The notes under the pieces: model-generated
Databases searched by the model: none
What the model was told of the DNA's origin: nothing
What the model saw: the letters and a program-made list of their open reading frames with translations, nothing else
Shown here: piece after piece, positions 27,148-35,301 of the stretch
Layout: each line of letters begins with the position of its first letter
Position numbering within the stretch: position 1 is the first letter of the stretch
Origin: an uncultured Candidatus Melainabacteria bacterium
GTDB taxonomy: Bacteria; Cyanobacteriota; Vampirovibrionia; Gastranaerophilales; Gastranaerophilaceae
Assembly (NCBI GenBank): GCA_934717855.1
Contig: CAKUZI010000003.1
Coordinates: 124,001 to 188,000, forward strand
Direction: 5' to 3'
Length of the DNA stretch: 64,000 bases
Position numbers and translations under genes: made by a program

Positions 27148-28062
27148 TTAATAAATAGAAATTTCGTAGTTGCCGTTATCTATTTTGAAGTGCATTTTAA
27201 TTGTTTGTGCGTCATATTCTACAGGTGGCGGAGTGAATTTTGGGACACTCATAAGCATATAATAAACAGCGTCATTTAAAGCTTTATTTGAAGATTCTTG
27301 AGAAAATTTTCTGTTTATTAATTTCCCGTTTGGGTCTATTGCAAATTGAATTGAGCATTCGCCTGAGCCGGAAATACTTCCAACTGCTAAATGTGAAAAC
27401 AATACTGAACGTAAACTGTTTTTATACCTCAACATTGTCGGACTATTGGGGTTGTAAATTGGTTTTTGCGGTTCTTTATAAAGAGGTTTCTCATCTAATT
27501 TTGGAGCAGGAGAAGTTATATTATGTGACGTTTTGGGTTGAACCGGTTTAGATATTTTAGGTTGAACCTGCTTTGGGTTTTTTACATTGGGTTTAGATTT
27601 TACAGATTCCGTATTTTTTTTTTGAACCTCTGCTTGAGCAACTTTTTTATCTTTAGCAGGGGTGAATGTTAATGGAATTTCTTGTCTTAATTTTTCTAAT
27701 GGGTTTTGTTGTTGAACTTGTTCTTGCTTTGGTTTTGGTTGATATGCAGGTGTGTTATCCCATATTTTGTCAATACTTGGGATAGACGTAGAAGTTGAAA
27801 TTGGTTTTTGTTGAGTTGGTGTCGGTTTTTTATCCGAAGTTTTTCCGACAGGGATTGACCATACGATTATGGACAAAATAATGCAAAGTGCAAAAAATAT
27901 TCTAGAAACCAATTCAGATTTTTGTTCTAAAGTTAGCGATTGTTTAGTGTTTACTGCTTGAACTTTGTTTTTATCTTCAACATAATCAAATGTATTGTTC
28001 CCACAGTCACAATATTCAACTTTTTCTTTATATTCAGCTTTACATTCTCTACATATATACAT
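27148..28062 (-). CDS. Zinc-ribbon, single-span TonB-C-like protein
   Basis: Protein of 304 aa with an unusual order: an N-terminal zinc ribbon (CRECKAEY...YCDCG, residues ~4-21), one membrane span (~55-75), a long Pro/Lys/Gln-rich linker (~80-210) and a C-terminal region (~215-304) with ISGSGECSIQFAIDPNGKL and FTPPP, as in TonB/TolA C-terminal domains. The linker and C-domain would sit in the periplasm. Last gene of a minus-strand cluster, seven bases after the 57-aa gene. A partner outer-membrane receptor is not nearby. Confidence 0.75.
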   Translation of the reverse strand: MYICRECKAEYKEKVEYCDCGNNTFDYVEDKNKVQAVNTKQSLTLEQKSELVSRIFFALCIILSIIVWSIPVGKTSDKKPTPTQQKPISTSTSIPSIDKIWDNTPAYQPKPKQEQVQQQNPLEKLRQEIPLTFTPAKDKKVAQAEVQKKNTESVKSKPNVKNPKQVQPKISKPVQPKTSHNITSPAPKLDEKPLYKEPQKPIYNPNSPTMLRYKNSLRSVLFSHLAVGSISGSGECSIQFAIDPNGKLINRKFSQESSNKALNDAVYYMLMSVPKFTPPPVEYDAQTIKMHFKIDNGNYEISIY

Positions 28063-28069
28063 AACAAAA

Positions 28070-28243
28070 TTATCTTAGCATAAACATGCTTAATGAATAA
28101 ATTCCTGCAACGATTAATGCAATTAGTATCATGATTATTAAAATTGCTGTTTGTCGGATAATGTCATATTTTGCCTGACGTATTTTAAAATAAAATGGAA
28201 TTTCTAAAATTATTAGCAAAATTCCGCAAAATATTTTAAGCAC
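28070..28243 (-). CDS. Small membrane protein (57 aa)
   Basis: Two hydrophobic segments (~2-19 and ~32-56) with a basic loop (RQAKYDIIRQ). GTG start at 28243 with AAAGGAGC just upstream; the start shares its first base with the previous stop (TAGTG), so translation is coupled. It ends seven bases before the zinc-ribbon TonB-like gene. Too short for automatic calls, but the start site and packing support it. Confidence 0.65.
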   Translation of the reverse strand: MLKIFCGILLIILEIPFYFKIRQAKYDIIRQTAILIIMILIALIVAGIYSLSMFMLR

Positions 28244-28383
28244 TACTTGCTCCTTTTATAAATTATTTGTTCAAGCATAATCATTTTGTGCAAATGAGGC
28301 TTGGTAATTGCAATTACCGTTGTGCAAATTCCAAGGATTACGAGTGAAATTATTGTTATTGTTCCTATTTTAGTTGTATTCAT
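28243..28383 (-). CDS. Small single-span protein (46 aa)
   Basis: MNTTKIGTITIISLVILGIC begins a 46-aa protein with one membrane span and a basic tail. The ATG overlaps the previous stop (TAATG) and its own TAG overlaps the next GTG, so it is linked to genes on both sides. Function unknown; probably an inner-membrane accessory of the cluster. Confidence 0.65.
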   Translation of the reverse strand: MNTTKIGTITIISLVILGICTTVIAITKPHLHKMIMLEQIIYKRSK

Positions 28384-29285
28384 TAGTATTTTACCCTTTC
28401 GTAATCTGAATAATCGTTAGGTGTTGAATATCTGTTTTGAGTTCCAATTAAGAAAACACCTGTCACAACTGTTGAAGTTCTTTGAGTTCCCCGAGGAAAG
28501 TTCAATATTGGCTTCTTTTGTAATCTCGTAATTGCAGGTTTAACGTTATTTCGTGCAATATCCATGTAGTTTCGATTAGAACATTCAACTTTTACATTTG
28601 AAACATTTCCATATTTATCAACAACAAACGTAAACATAAACATTGTACCAAGAGGAGCATAATCAATGTCTGAATCATTCATAATTTGATTTTGAATATT
28701 ACTGCGCCATTTGTTCCAAGCAATAATTTCTTCCTGCTCGGTCATATATGGATTTTTAAAATTACTACTTTGCTTTGGTGTAGAAATTGTTTGATGATTT
28801 TGATTAACTTTTGGAGAAGGCGTTGGACGAGTTGTTTGCTGTTGCTCTTGAATTCCCTTTAAAATTTGATTAACCATTTCCAAATCGGACATTTCATCAT
28901 CATTATTCCGATTGTGAGTTTGTTGCGTTTTAGGTCTAATATTTTTTATTTTAGAGCTATGAGGTGCAACATCTTCCGGCTGAATATACCTGACTTGATT
29001 GTTTTGAGTTTGGATATTCTGAGTAGAAATCGGTTGAGTCTCCGTACTTACCGTCTGTTGTATATTCTGAAAGTTTTGATTTTGAACAGTGGTTTGAATA
29101 TTTTGCGGTTCTACTGTAGCAATCGTTGTCGTAACACTATCAGGTGTAAGCGTATCACTAATTCTTGTAAGCTTAAAATTCGCATCTTCAATAATCATAG
29201 GTTGATGTATTGTTGGGTGCAATTTAATCGTACAAATAGTGACGATAACAAATGCAATTATTACTAAAACTTTTAGTATATCCAT
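28383..29285 (-). CDS. TonB-C-like single-span protein with Gln-rich linker
   Basis: Protein of 300 aa: N-terminal membrane anchor (~5-22), a ~160-residue Gln/Thr/Asn-rich linker and a C-terminal domain (~190-300) with MFMFTFVVDKYGNVSNVKV and RLQKKPILNFPRGTQR, the beta-strand pattern of TonB/TolA C-terminal domains. The anchor-linker-domain order is that of proteins spanning the periplasm. Two bases separate it from the upstream FHA-like gene. Energising partners ExbB/ExbD are not recognisable beside it. Confidence 0.7.
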   Translation of the reverse strand: MDILKVLVIIAFVIVTICTIKLHPTIHQPMIIEDANFKLTRISDTLTPDSVTTTIATVEPQNIQTTVQNQNFQNIQQTVSTETQPISTQNIQTQNNQVRYIQPEDVAPHSSKIKNIRPKTQQTHNRNNDDEMSDLEMVNQILKGIQEQQQTTRPTPSPKVNQNHQTISTPKQSSNFKNPYMTEQEEIIAWNKWRSNIQNQIMNDSDIDYAPLGTMFMFTFVVDKYGNVSNVKVECSNRNYMDIARNNVKPAITRLQKKPILNFPRGTQRTSTVVTGVFLIGTQNRYSTPNDYSDYERVKY

Positions 29286-29287
29286 AA

Positions 29288-30904
29288 TTAGTCTTTATCT
29301 ACTTTTGAAAGCAATTCATCGCAAGCGTAAATATCAAATTTTGTCTGACTAAGCATTAAAGTTTCGGCAATCAACAAAGCTGTTGGAACTAATGCTGCAA
29401 CCAAACTCAAGAAAATACCTTGCATATCTCCGCCGATTTCGGTCATAAAATATGAAACGTTCATTGCAAATTCTATAAAAATAATTGCACAACCGATTGC
29501 TAATGAACGATTTTTCTCAGAGTTAAGTCTGCGAACACCCTCTAATCCGTAAATAGTAACTCCGTGGTGTTGATAATCAGAAAATCCATCCTGTTTAATT
29601 ACTTGCGAACCTTGAACTTTTTTTGTACAGAAAAATGCGTTTACAAAAGAAAAGAACGCAAAAATAATCATAAATGTCGCAAGAGTTAGGAACACAGGAC
29701 TTATTCTCAAGCCTGAAATTCTTACCCAGCCTGCAGCTTCCGGAAAGCACATTGCCAATGTATTTGAAACACCATAAGCCAAGAATGGTGCTGTTAAAAT
29801 TCCTACAATTGTTTCCCCAACAGATTTTAGCTGAAGATTGAACATTTTATCTTTAATATACCGCAATTTAGAATTACTTAAACTGTTTATATATCTTTCA
29901 ATCCATTGTCTATAAGATTTGATAACGCCTTCAAAATCCTCTCTATATTCATACTTGTCAAGCGTCATAGTCCATTCTGTTCCATTGCATTTGAAATATC
30001 CGCATGAAATAGCAAGGACTGCCATAATGCCAGAAAAGAAGAATGAAATGAATATAGCAAATGTCATAAAATCATTCAAATTCATATAATAAACAAGGTT
30101 TACGACGTAAATCCCAAGCACAAATATCAATGAAAAAATTAGCATAAAACTTTGACCGAGTTTAGCAGATTTTGACATTTCTTTTTGAACATTGCTTTGC
30201 AAATACAAATATATTCCTTGTTTCAGCAACAAACAAATTCCATAAATCAATACTGTATACATTCCCCAAACTTTAATATTTGTCGGAAGATGTAAAAAGT
30301 TGGCAGATTCTTTTATTTCAAGTCCCATAAGATAATTTGATACCCCAAAAGCACAAATCATTGAACTGAAAAACATTGCAATATGCAAAAAAATGCTTGT
30401 TTTTGAATTAGTTGACAATTTTTGTTTCAAATCGTTTATATGAAAAGCAACTTGTTTAATAATCGCAACACGAGCTTCTTCCAAGTCTTCTTTTTGTTTT
30501 TCTAATTTGACTTTAGTTACGGCGTTAACATCTTTCCCGTATAAGCCTTTAATATCTTCTTCAGTCAAATCTTCTTTGCCGATTGATGTAATAGTTTTAG
30601 TTGCTTTTTGAGTTGGAGCATCTGCAAGAACTTTAATCGCTAAAAATTCATCAGACTCTCCAAACATAAGTTTGCAAACATTGGTTACGTCAACTCTTTT
30701 GATAGGTTGACCTTTGAATAAAACTTTATCACTTTTAAAAGTATTGATAATAGAACATTTGTTTTCTGCAATTTTGTATTCCATTGTCAACAAAACATCG
30801 TAGCCGGTATTCAAAATAACATCGCAATTAGGGTTTGTTCCGGCAGTTATTACATCTTTATTAAAAACTTTTTCGCCTTGTGAAGTTGTTATTACTATAG
30901 TCAT
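29288..30904 (-). CDS. FHA-like, multispanning membrane protein
   Basis: Protein of 538 aa. The first ~95 residues form a beta-rich module like an FHA fold (TSQGEKVFNKDVITAGTNPNCDV), although the phosphothreonine-binding Arg/Ser/His set is not clear. A charged coiled-coil linker (~125-165) leads to about eight membrane spans with a cytosolic helical loop (~310-350). The family is not recognised. It sits between the vWA gene (18 bases) and the TonB-like gene (2 bases) in one operon. It could be the membrane core of the system; that is inference. Confidence 0.65.
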   Translation of the reverse strand: MTIVITTSQGEKVFNKDVITAGTNPNCDVILNTGYDVLLTMEYKIAENKCSIINTFKSDKVLFKGQPIKRVDVTNVCKLMFGESDEFLAIKVLADAPTQKATKTITSIGKEDLTEEDIKGLYGKDVNAVTKVKLEKQKEDLEEARVAIIKQVAFHINDLKQKLSTNSKTSIFLHIAMFFSSMICAFGVSNYLMGLEIKESANFLHLPTNIKVWGMYTVLIYGICLLLKQGIYLYLQSNVQKEMSKSAKLGQSFMLIFSLIFVLGIYVVNLVYYMNLNDFMTFAIFISFFFSGIMAVLAISCGYFKCNGTEWTMTLDKYEYREDFEGVIKSYRQWIERYINSLSNSKLRYIKDKMFNLQLKSVGETIVGILTAPFLAYGVSNTLAMCFPEAAGWVRISGLRISPVFLTLATFMIIFAFFSFVNAFFCTKKVQGSQVIKQDGFSDYQHHGVTIYGLEGVRRLNSEKNRSLAIGCAIIFIEFAMNVSYFMTEIGGDMQGIFLSLVAALVPTALLIAETLMLSQTKFDIYACDELLSKVDKD

Positions 30905-30922
30905 TAATTATCCTCTCAAATT

Positions 30923-31597
30923 CTATCTTCCGATTGCATTAAGAAATTTTCTTATGGACTTATCAATATTTTCTTTAGGCGCAACAATCAAATGATTTTC
31001 TCCTAAAACCGGTGTTAGTGTCTCTTTTACCAAATCGAGTTTTGCAGGATGTGCATCCAAAAACATCATAGAAATATCCGGAGCGTATTTTTTTACGTTC
31101 TGAACATTGCTTGGTAAAGTATTCCAATTAATTTGTTTTTCTATAGCACCCTCGTTTTCAAGATCGCCTATAACAACAACAGCAGGAACATAGCCCTCTT
31201 TTTTCATTGTTAATGCGTGTGAAAACGCTTTTTTAAGTCCAATTCCGTATGCTGTTCCATAATCTTTTTGGTCATATTTTGTGAAAGCATCCATTGATTT
31301 TGTAATAGTACTTCCATTCATCGGACTGCCTTCGTAAATTAAGTACGCGTCTTCAGAAACTCTTAAAATTTTAATTTGGTCTTCAGGATCAAGCAAATTG
31401 CAGATTTGCCTCAATGTTTTTTTCTGATCAGGAAGATATTTTTGATTTGAAGCAGAAGAATCAATTAAAAATATAACTGAAGCAGGGTGAAAATCATCAA
31501 CTTTAATTTGTTTTAGCCCCGCCCATACAAATTTTAATGCAACTGATAAAATCAGTATTACTAATCCTAATGTAACTAATTTTTTATTTAATTTCAT
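30923..31597 (-). CDS. Membrane-anchored von Willebrand A-domain protein
   Basis: Protein of 224 aa with one N-terminal membrane span (~8-27) and a vWA domain outside. The MIDAS motif is present: IDSSAS (DxSxS) near residue 46, a Thr in GTAYGIG (~118) and Asp in VVIGDLENEG (~144). It should bind a divalent metal and a protein partner in the periplasm. First of the tightly packed vWA-FHA-TonB-like genes; 77 bases separate it from the secreted protein gene upstream. Confidence 0.8.
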   Translation of the reverse strand: MKLNKKLVTLGLVILILSVALKFVWAGLKQIKVDDFHPASVIFLIDSSASNQKYLPDQKKTLRQICNLLDPEDQIKILRVSEDAYLIYEGSPMNGSTITKSMDAFTKYDQKDYGTAYGIGLKKAFSHALTMKKEGYVPAVVVIGDLENEGAIEKQINWNTLPSNVQNVKKYAPDISMMFLDAHPAKLDLVKETLTPVLGENHLIVAPKENIDKSIRKFLNAIGR

Positions 31598-31674
31598 AAA
31601 AACAATATAGCATATTTTTTTCGAAAATGCAAAATTTTACTTGATTGTATTAATTGATTATGATTAATTTATTA

Positions 31675-32487
31675 CTATAATGCAGTTGCGTTTAGAGGTT
31701 CGGATAATCTGATTTCAATTGTTGTACCGTCAGGGATTTGGACTTCTTCTCCACGTTGCATTGAACCGCGCAAACCTCCGCCTGCAGCGCCTAAACTTCC
31801 AAAAATTAACATATTCTTGCCAAAATCATCGCTTCTACCACCTAGTGCAGTTAGCGCAGCACCGACAAGCATACTGCCTAAAGCCCCGACAACAACATCT
31901 CGAGTCATTTTTCTTGCTCGTTCACTTTTGGGTTTAAGATAAACTTTTTCGGTAGAAATATTAATTTGAGCCCCATCAGGAGTTAAAATCTCATTAAATG
32001 CAAGTTCTATCATTCCACTACCATACGCAAACCCTGCATTTTGGGCATCTGTAGCTATTCCATAAACAAGACTCCCTGCAGGAGCGACAAGTTTTCCATT
32101 ATATCTTAAATCATTTGTCAATCTAACGGTTAGGCGGTCATTTTTTTCTAAACTACCTGAATTTATTCCGGAATCAAACGTTACTTGAAAACTTGTCCCT
32201 GACGGGATATTAACTATATAGCCGTTTAGAGGTTGAGTTTTTACTTGTGTATAAGTGTTGTATTGGATTTCATCCAACAATGTCGGAGGGTTTTGGTGGA
32301 TTAGTTGGTCATTTTTAATCTCCGTTCTATTACGTTTTTTAGAAAAATCCGTTGATTGAGCATTATGTATCTGTTGATTTTTTTGCCTGTCAAATTCAGC
32401 CTGTGCTTCATCAGAAAAATCGTATTCTGCAAACACCGGTAAGGCAAGGATTTGAAAACATATTATAAGTGACAAAATCTTTTTCAT
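31675..32487 (-). CDS. Secreted protein with VirB10-like beta region
   Basis: Protein of 270 aa with a clear signal peptide (MKKILSLIICFQILALPVFA, cut after VFA). Residues ~90-185 (IPSGTSFQVTFDSGINS, RLTVRLTNDL, LVAPAGSLVYG) resemble the beta-barrel of VirB10/TrbI proteins. A Gly/Ala-rich hydrophobic stretch (~195-235) could insert in a membrane. It may act in the envelope with the vWA/TonB-like genes downstream, but 77 bases separate them and the link is not proven. Confidence 0.65.
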   Translation of the reverse strand: MKKILSLIICFQILALPVFAEYDFSDEAQAEFDRQKNQQIHNAQSTDFSKKRNRTEIKNDQLIHQNPPTLLDEIQYNTYTQVKTQPLNGYIVNIPSGTSFQVTFDSGINSGSLEKNDRLTVRLTNDLRYNGKLVAPAGSLVYGIATDAQNAGFAYGSGMIELAFNEILTPDGAQINISTEKVYLKPKSERARKMTRDVVVGALGSMLVGAALTALGGRSDDFGKNMLIFGSLGAAGGGLRGSMQRGEEVQIPDGTTIEIRLSEPLNATAL

Positions 32488-32533
32488 TGTATTTATATTA
32501 TAATATATTCTTGAATTATTACAATATCCTTGT

Positions 32534-32583
32534 TATAATAATTTTCAAAGTTCGTATTCGAATATCACGTAAAATATTACGTG
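32534..32583 (+). promoter_or_regulatory. plsY promoter with two palindromes
   Basis: Extended -10 TGTTATAAT (32531-32539) followed by a 10-bp palindrome TATTCGAATA (32555-32564) and the inverted repeat CACGTAA-N4-TTACGTG (32566-32583) just before the ribosome site. The palindromes could be operators or an RNA hairpin in the leader. Confidence 0.5.
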
Positions 32584-32601
32584 GTGGCAAAGGGAGAGAA
32601 A

Positions 32602-33207
32602 ATGGAAAAAATATTAGAATTATTTGCAGTTGTAATTAGTGCATATATAATCGGTTCAATTCCGACAGGATATATTATTGTAAAAGCTTTTACCGGCGAA
32701 GATATTAGAACAATCGGTTCTGGTTCAACCGGCGCTACAAATGTAAAAAGAGTTATGGGTAAAAAATGGTTCTTTATTACATTGTTGTTAGATGCTTTTA
32801 AAGGTGCATTACCAGTTGTTTTGGCTGCATTATTTGCAAAATCTTTTACCGGAATTGGGTTGTTACCTGTTTTAGCTGCAATTGCTGTAATTTTAGGACA
32901 CAGTAAATCAATTTTCTTAAAATTTACCGGTGGAAAATCTGTAGCATCAGGAGTTGGGACTATTTTAGCTCTTAATTGGCAAGTTGGCTTGATTATTGCC
33001 GGAATTTGGGCTGTGATTACTTTCTTCTCTAGATATGTTTCTTTAGGTTCAATTATTGCTCTTGGATTGTCTCCATTTATTATGTGGGCTTTTCATGCGC
33101 CAATTGCATATATCGCATATTGTGCGTTGGGAGCTTTATACATAATTTGGCTTCATAGATCAAATATTCAAAGACTTATTAAAGGCGAAGAAAACAAGGT
33201 GAGATAA
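32602..33207 (+). CDS. plsY: Acyl-phosphate:glycerol-3-phosphate acyltransferase
   Basis: First acyl transfer of phospholipid synthesis, 201 aa, about five to six spans. Motifs GSIPTGYIIVKAFTGEDIR, GSGSTGATNVKRVMG, GHSKSIFLKFTGGKSVASGVG and RHRSNIQRLIKGEE-like ending (HRSNIQRLIKG) are diagnostic. ATG at 32602 is used: GGGAGAG lies just upstream, while the in-frame codon at 32581 has no ribosome site. Its stop overlaps the next ATG. Confidence 0.95.
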   Translation: MEKILELFAVVISAYIIGSIPTGYIIVKAFTGEDIRTIGSGSTGATNVKRVMGKKWFFITLLLDAFKGALPVVLAALFAKSFTGIGLLPVLAAIAVILGHSKSIFLKFTGGKSVASGVGTILALNWQVGLIIAGIWAVITFFSRYVSLGSIIALGLSPFIMWAFHAPIAYIAYCALGALYIIWLHRSNIQRLIKGEENKVR

Positions 33208-33404
33208 TGGATTTTACTGTACTTTTAATTGGCTTAGGAATTATAGTTGTCTTGTTTATTGTGGGAAAAATCTTCGCAATTTTGACAAAGATATTCTTTA
33301 TAATTCTACTTGTCGTAGCTATTGCGGTCGGAGTTTTCTTTTGGCAGAATAACAACAAAGAAAATTCGCAAAAAACAAGTTATAGCGTAGAATACAGGGT
33401 ATAA
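33207..33404 (+). CDS. Small two-span membrane protein
   Basis: 65 aa with a nearly continuous hydrophobic stretch (~4-47) broken by KIFAILTK, so two spans, and a polar tail. The start overlaps the plsY stop (TAATG), suggesting coupled translation. No known family. Confidence 0.65.
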   Translation: MDFTVLLIGLGIIVVLFIVGKIFAILTKIFFIILLVVAIAVGVFFWQNNNKENSQKTSYSVEYRV

Positions 33405-33425
33405 ATTTTAAAATGTTCGGAGAGG

Positions 33426-34382
33426 TTAGATTAGAATTTTAATCTCTCCAACTTTTTGCCCATGTATAGTTTTTATATCCAAATCCATTGGGACATCTGC
33501 CCAGTGGATATTTTTTAAAATTTGACAAACAACGAGTTCTCTTGCTTTCATGTCGCAGTCTGCAATTTTTACAACAAAAGCTTCCTCTGTTTTAGTGTTA
33601 ACCACAATACAAAGTCCGCCAGCTCCAACTTTTGCGACTATGTTTTTAGAGTATTCAATGATTTTTGTGTCACTTCTGTCTTCTCCGCCGATAATGTACG
33701 GATGATTTAAGAAAGCATTTTTAATTTTTTCATATTTTGGATTGCAAAATAGGTTTAAATAACCATGCAACATATTAGTCAAAGGCATTGACATAATAGG
33801 AACCCCACATCCATCTGTTGTTACAGGGAATTCCTTTGTAACTTTGCATAATTCATAGATTTTTGCTTTAATAGCTTTTTGCAAAGGATGTTCGGGGCTG
33901 TCATAAGTTTTCAAATCCCAACCTTTCATTTTGCATAAGCCCAACATCATTACGTGTTTACCGGAACAGTTGTTCTGTAGTAGATGTTCAGGTGTTCCGT
34001 TCAAAATCATTTTTGTTTGTTCTGTTTTAGATAAAGGTTTGTGTAAACCGCATTTTAAATAGCTTTCATCCAAACCTATTTTATTTAAAAGATTAAAAGC
34101 TGTTTGAACATGGATTTCTTCTCCGGCATGAGAGGCGCAACAAATAGCGATTTCTTCTTCTGTCATGTCGTAGAATTTATCCATTCCATAATCAATCAAA
34201 AGACTTGCTTGTAGTGGCTTTGCACAAGAACGCAAGTAAAAAGGATAACTTTTTGCATCGCCGGTAAAGTCAAATGCTTTATTCTTGTTTGCAAGTACAA
34301 CGAATCCGTAATGTTCTTGTTCTACAAGTCCATCTCTGTTATATTCTACTAATAATTCAGGTTCTGTATTATTGTTGACCAT
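33426..34382 (-). CDS. Asparaginase II family protein
   Basis: 318 aa, similar to the asparaginase II (Pfam Asparaginase_II) family, not to the classical type I/II enzymes. Motifs: EYNRDGLVEQEHYGF, YLRSCAKPLQA (catalytic Ser/Lys region), CCASHAGEEIHV, NNCSGKHVMML and TDGCGVPIMSMPL. It would release ammonia from asparagine or a related amide. Its first 14 bases overlap the end of the upstream coiled-coil gene. Confidence 0.88.
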   Translation of the reverse strand: MVNNNTEPELLVEYNRDGLVEQEHYGFVVLANKNKAFDFTGDAKSYPFYLRSCAKPLQASLLIDYGMDKFYDMTEEEIAICCASHAGEEIHVQTAFNLLNKIGLDESYLKCGLHKPLSKTEQTKMILNGTPEHLLQNNCSGKHVMMLGLCKMKGWDLKTYDSPEHPLQKAIKAKIYELCKVTKEFPVTTDGCGVPIMSMPLTNMLHGYLNLFCNPKYEKIKNAFLNHPYIIGGEDRSDTKIIEYSKNIVAKVGAGGLCIVVNTKTEEAFVVKIADCDMKARELVVCQILKNIHWADVPMDLDIKTIHGQKVGEIKILI

Positions 34383-35124
34383 TTCTTTTTACCAATTCTA
34401 ATAATTGAAGAAGTTTACGTTTTAATTTAAGGTTTTCATCTTTAAGTTTGTTGATTTCTTCTTCGTATTTTTGATTTTCATCTGTATATGTTGTTTCCGG
34501 TTTTGGAACAGTTGTGTAATCAAGGATAAAACGTTTTTTAGCCTCTTCTTTTAAAACTAATAATGCTTTTAAATCTGCTTCAGTAACATAACCTAATTCG
34601 ATTAAAATTTCTCCAAATTTTTTCGGATTATTACTTTCTTGCGCATCTCTATGTGCTAAAATTGCTTTTTGTAATTGATCAACGTCTATAGTCTCTCTTT
34701 GTTTAAAATATTCACCGGTTCTGAATTTGCCGGAAATATAGCCGGCCATTGCGTGAATTTCTTTTGAATCCGGTACTTTGATAAAATTTTGTTCTAGGCA
34801 AAGTTCATAATATTTTGCAACTTCTTCCATTGATAAGAAATTGTTGACAGAAATTTCAATTAAACTGTATTCGTTGGCACAACCTTGCAAAAAGTTGTAT
34901 ATGTTATTGTCAAGTCCGCATTTGTGTTCTGTTAATTCTGTTTTCCCCTTGAATGTAAGAGTTGGTACAAATGTAGAAAAAATATCTTCTTTGTGATCTT
35001 TTAAAAATTCTTCGCAATAATACAATTGCATTTCTTTTTCGAGTCTTAAATAAATAACTTGTTTAATCCATAAAGGCACGCCCAAAACTTTTTCTAAAAA
35101 CAATTCAAAAATATTCTTTTTCAA
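34369..35124 (-). CDS. Hypothetical protein with MshEN-like segment and coiled coil
   Basis: 251 aa. Residues ~165-190 (GEILIELGYVTEADLKALL) resemble the N-terminal domain of PilB/GspE-type proteins (MshEN), which binds c-di-GMP in some members. A C-terminal coiled coil (~210-245) follows. The N-terminal part is unrecognised and helical. TTG start at 35124 is supported by GAGAGG 8 bases upstream; an extended -10 TGTTATAAT lies at 35158-35166 on the minus strand. Overlaps the asparaginase gene. Confidence 0.65.
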   Translation of the reverse strand: MKKNIFELFLEKVLGVPLWIKQVIYLRLEKEMQLYYCEEFLKDHKEDIFSTFVPTLTFKGKTELTEHKCGLDNNIYNFLQGCANEYSLIEISVNNFLSMEEVAKYYELCLEQNFIKVPDSKEIHAMAGYISGKFRTGEYFKQRETIDVDQLQKAILAHRDAQESNNPKKFGEILIELGYVTEADLKALLVLKEEAKKRFILDYTTVPKPETTYTDENQKYEEEINKLKDENLKLKRKLLQLLELVKRNGQQ

Positions 35125-35157
35125 ATCAACCTCTCAAATAATATCTATGTGTTTTTA

Positions 35158-35166
35158 ATTATAACA
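35158..35166 (-). promoter_or_regulatory. Extended -10 promoter
   Basis: On the minus strand TGTTATAAT, a perfect extended -10, about 34 bases before the TTG start of the coiled-coil gene. The -35 region is weak, as expected for this promoter type. Confidence 0.55.
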
Positions 35167-35301
35167 CATTTAATGATTTTATTCAAGTTCTAAATAATTC
35201 AAAAAGATTGTCTGAAAGGCCGATTAAAATCTTCTGCTTTGTGGTATTGATTTATTCTTGTGAAAATAGTATTATGAAAGCATTAATAGGAGAACTTTAT
35301 A

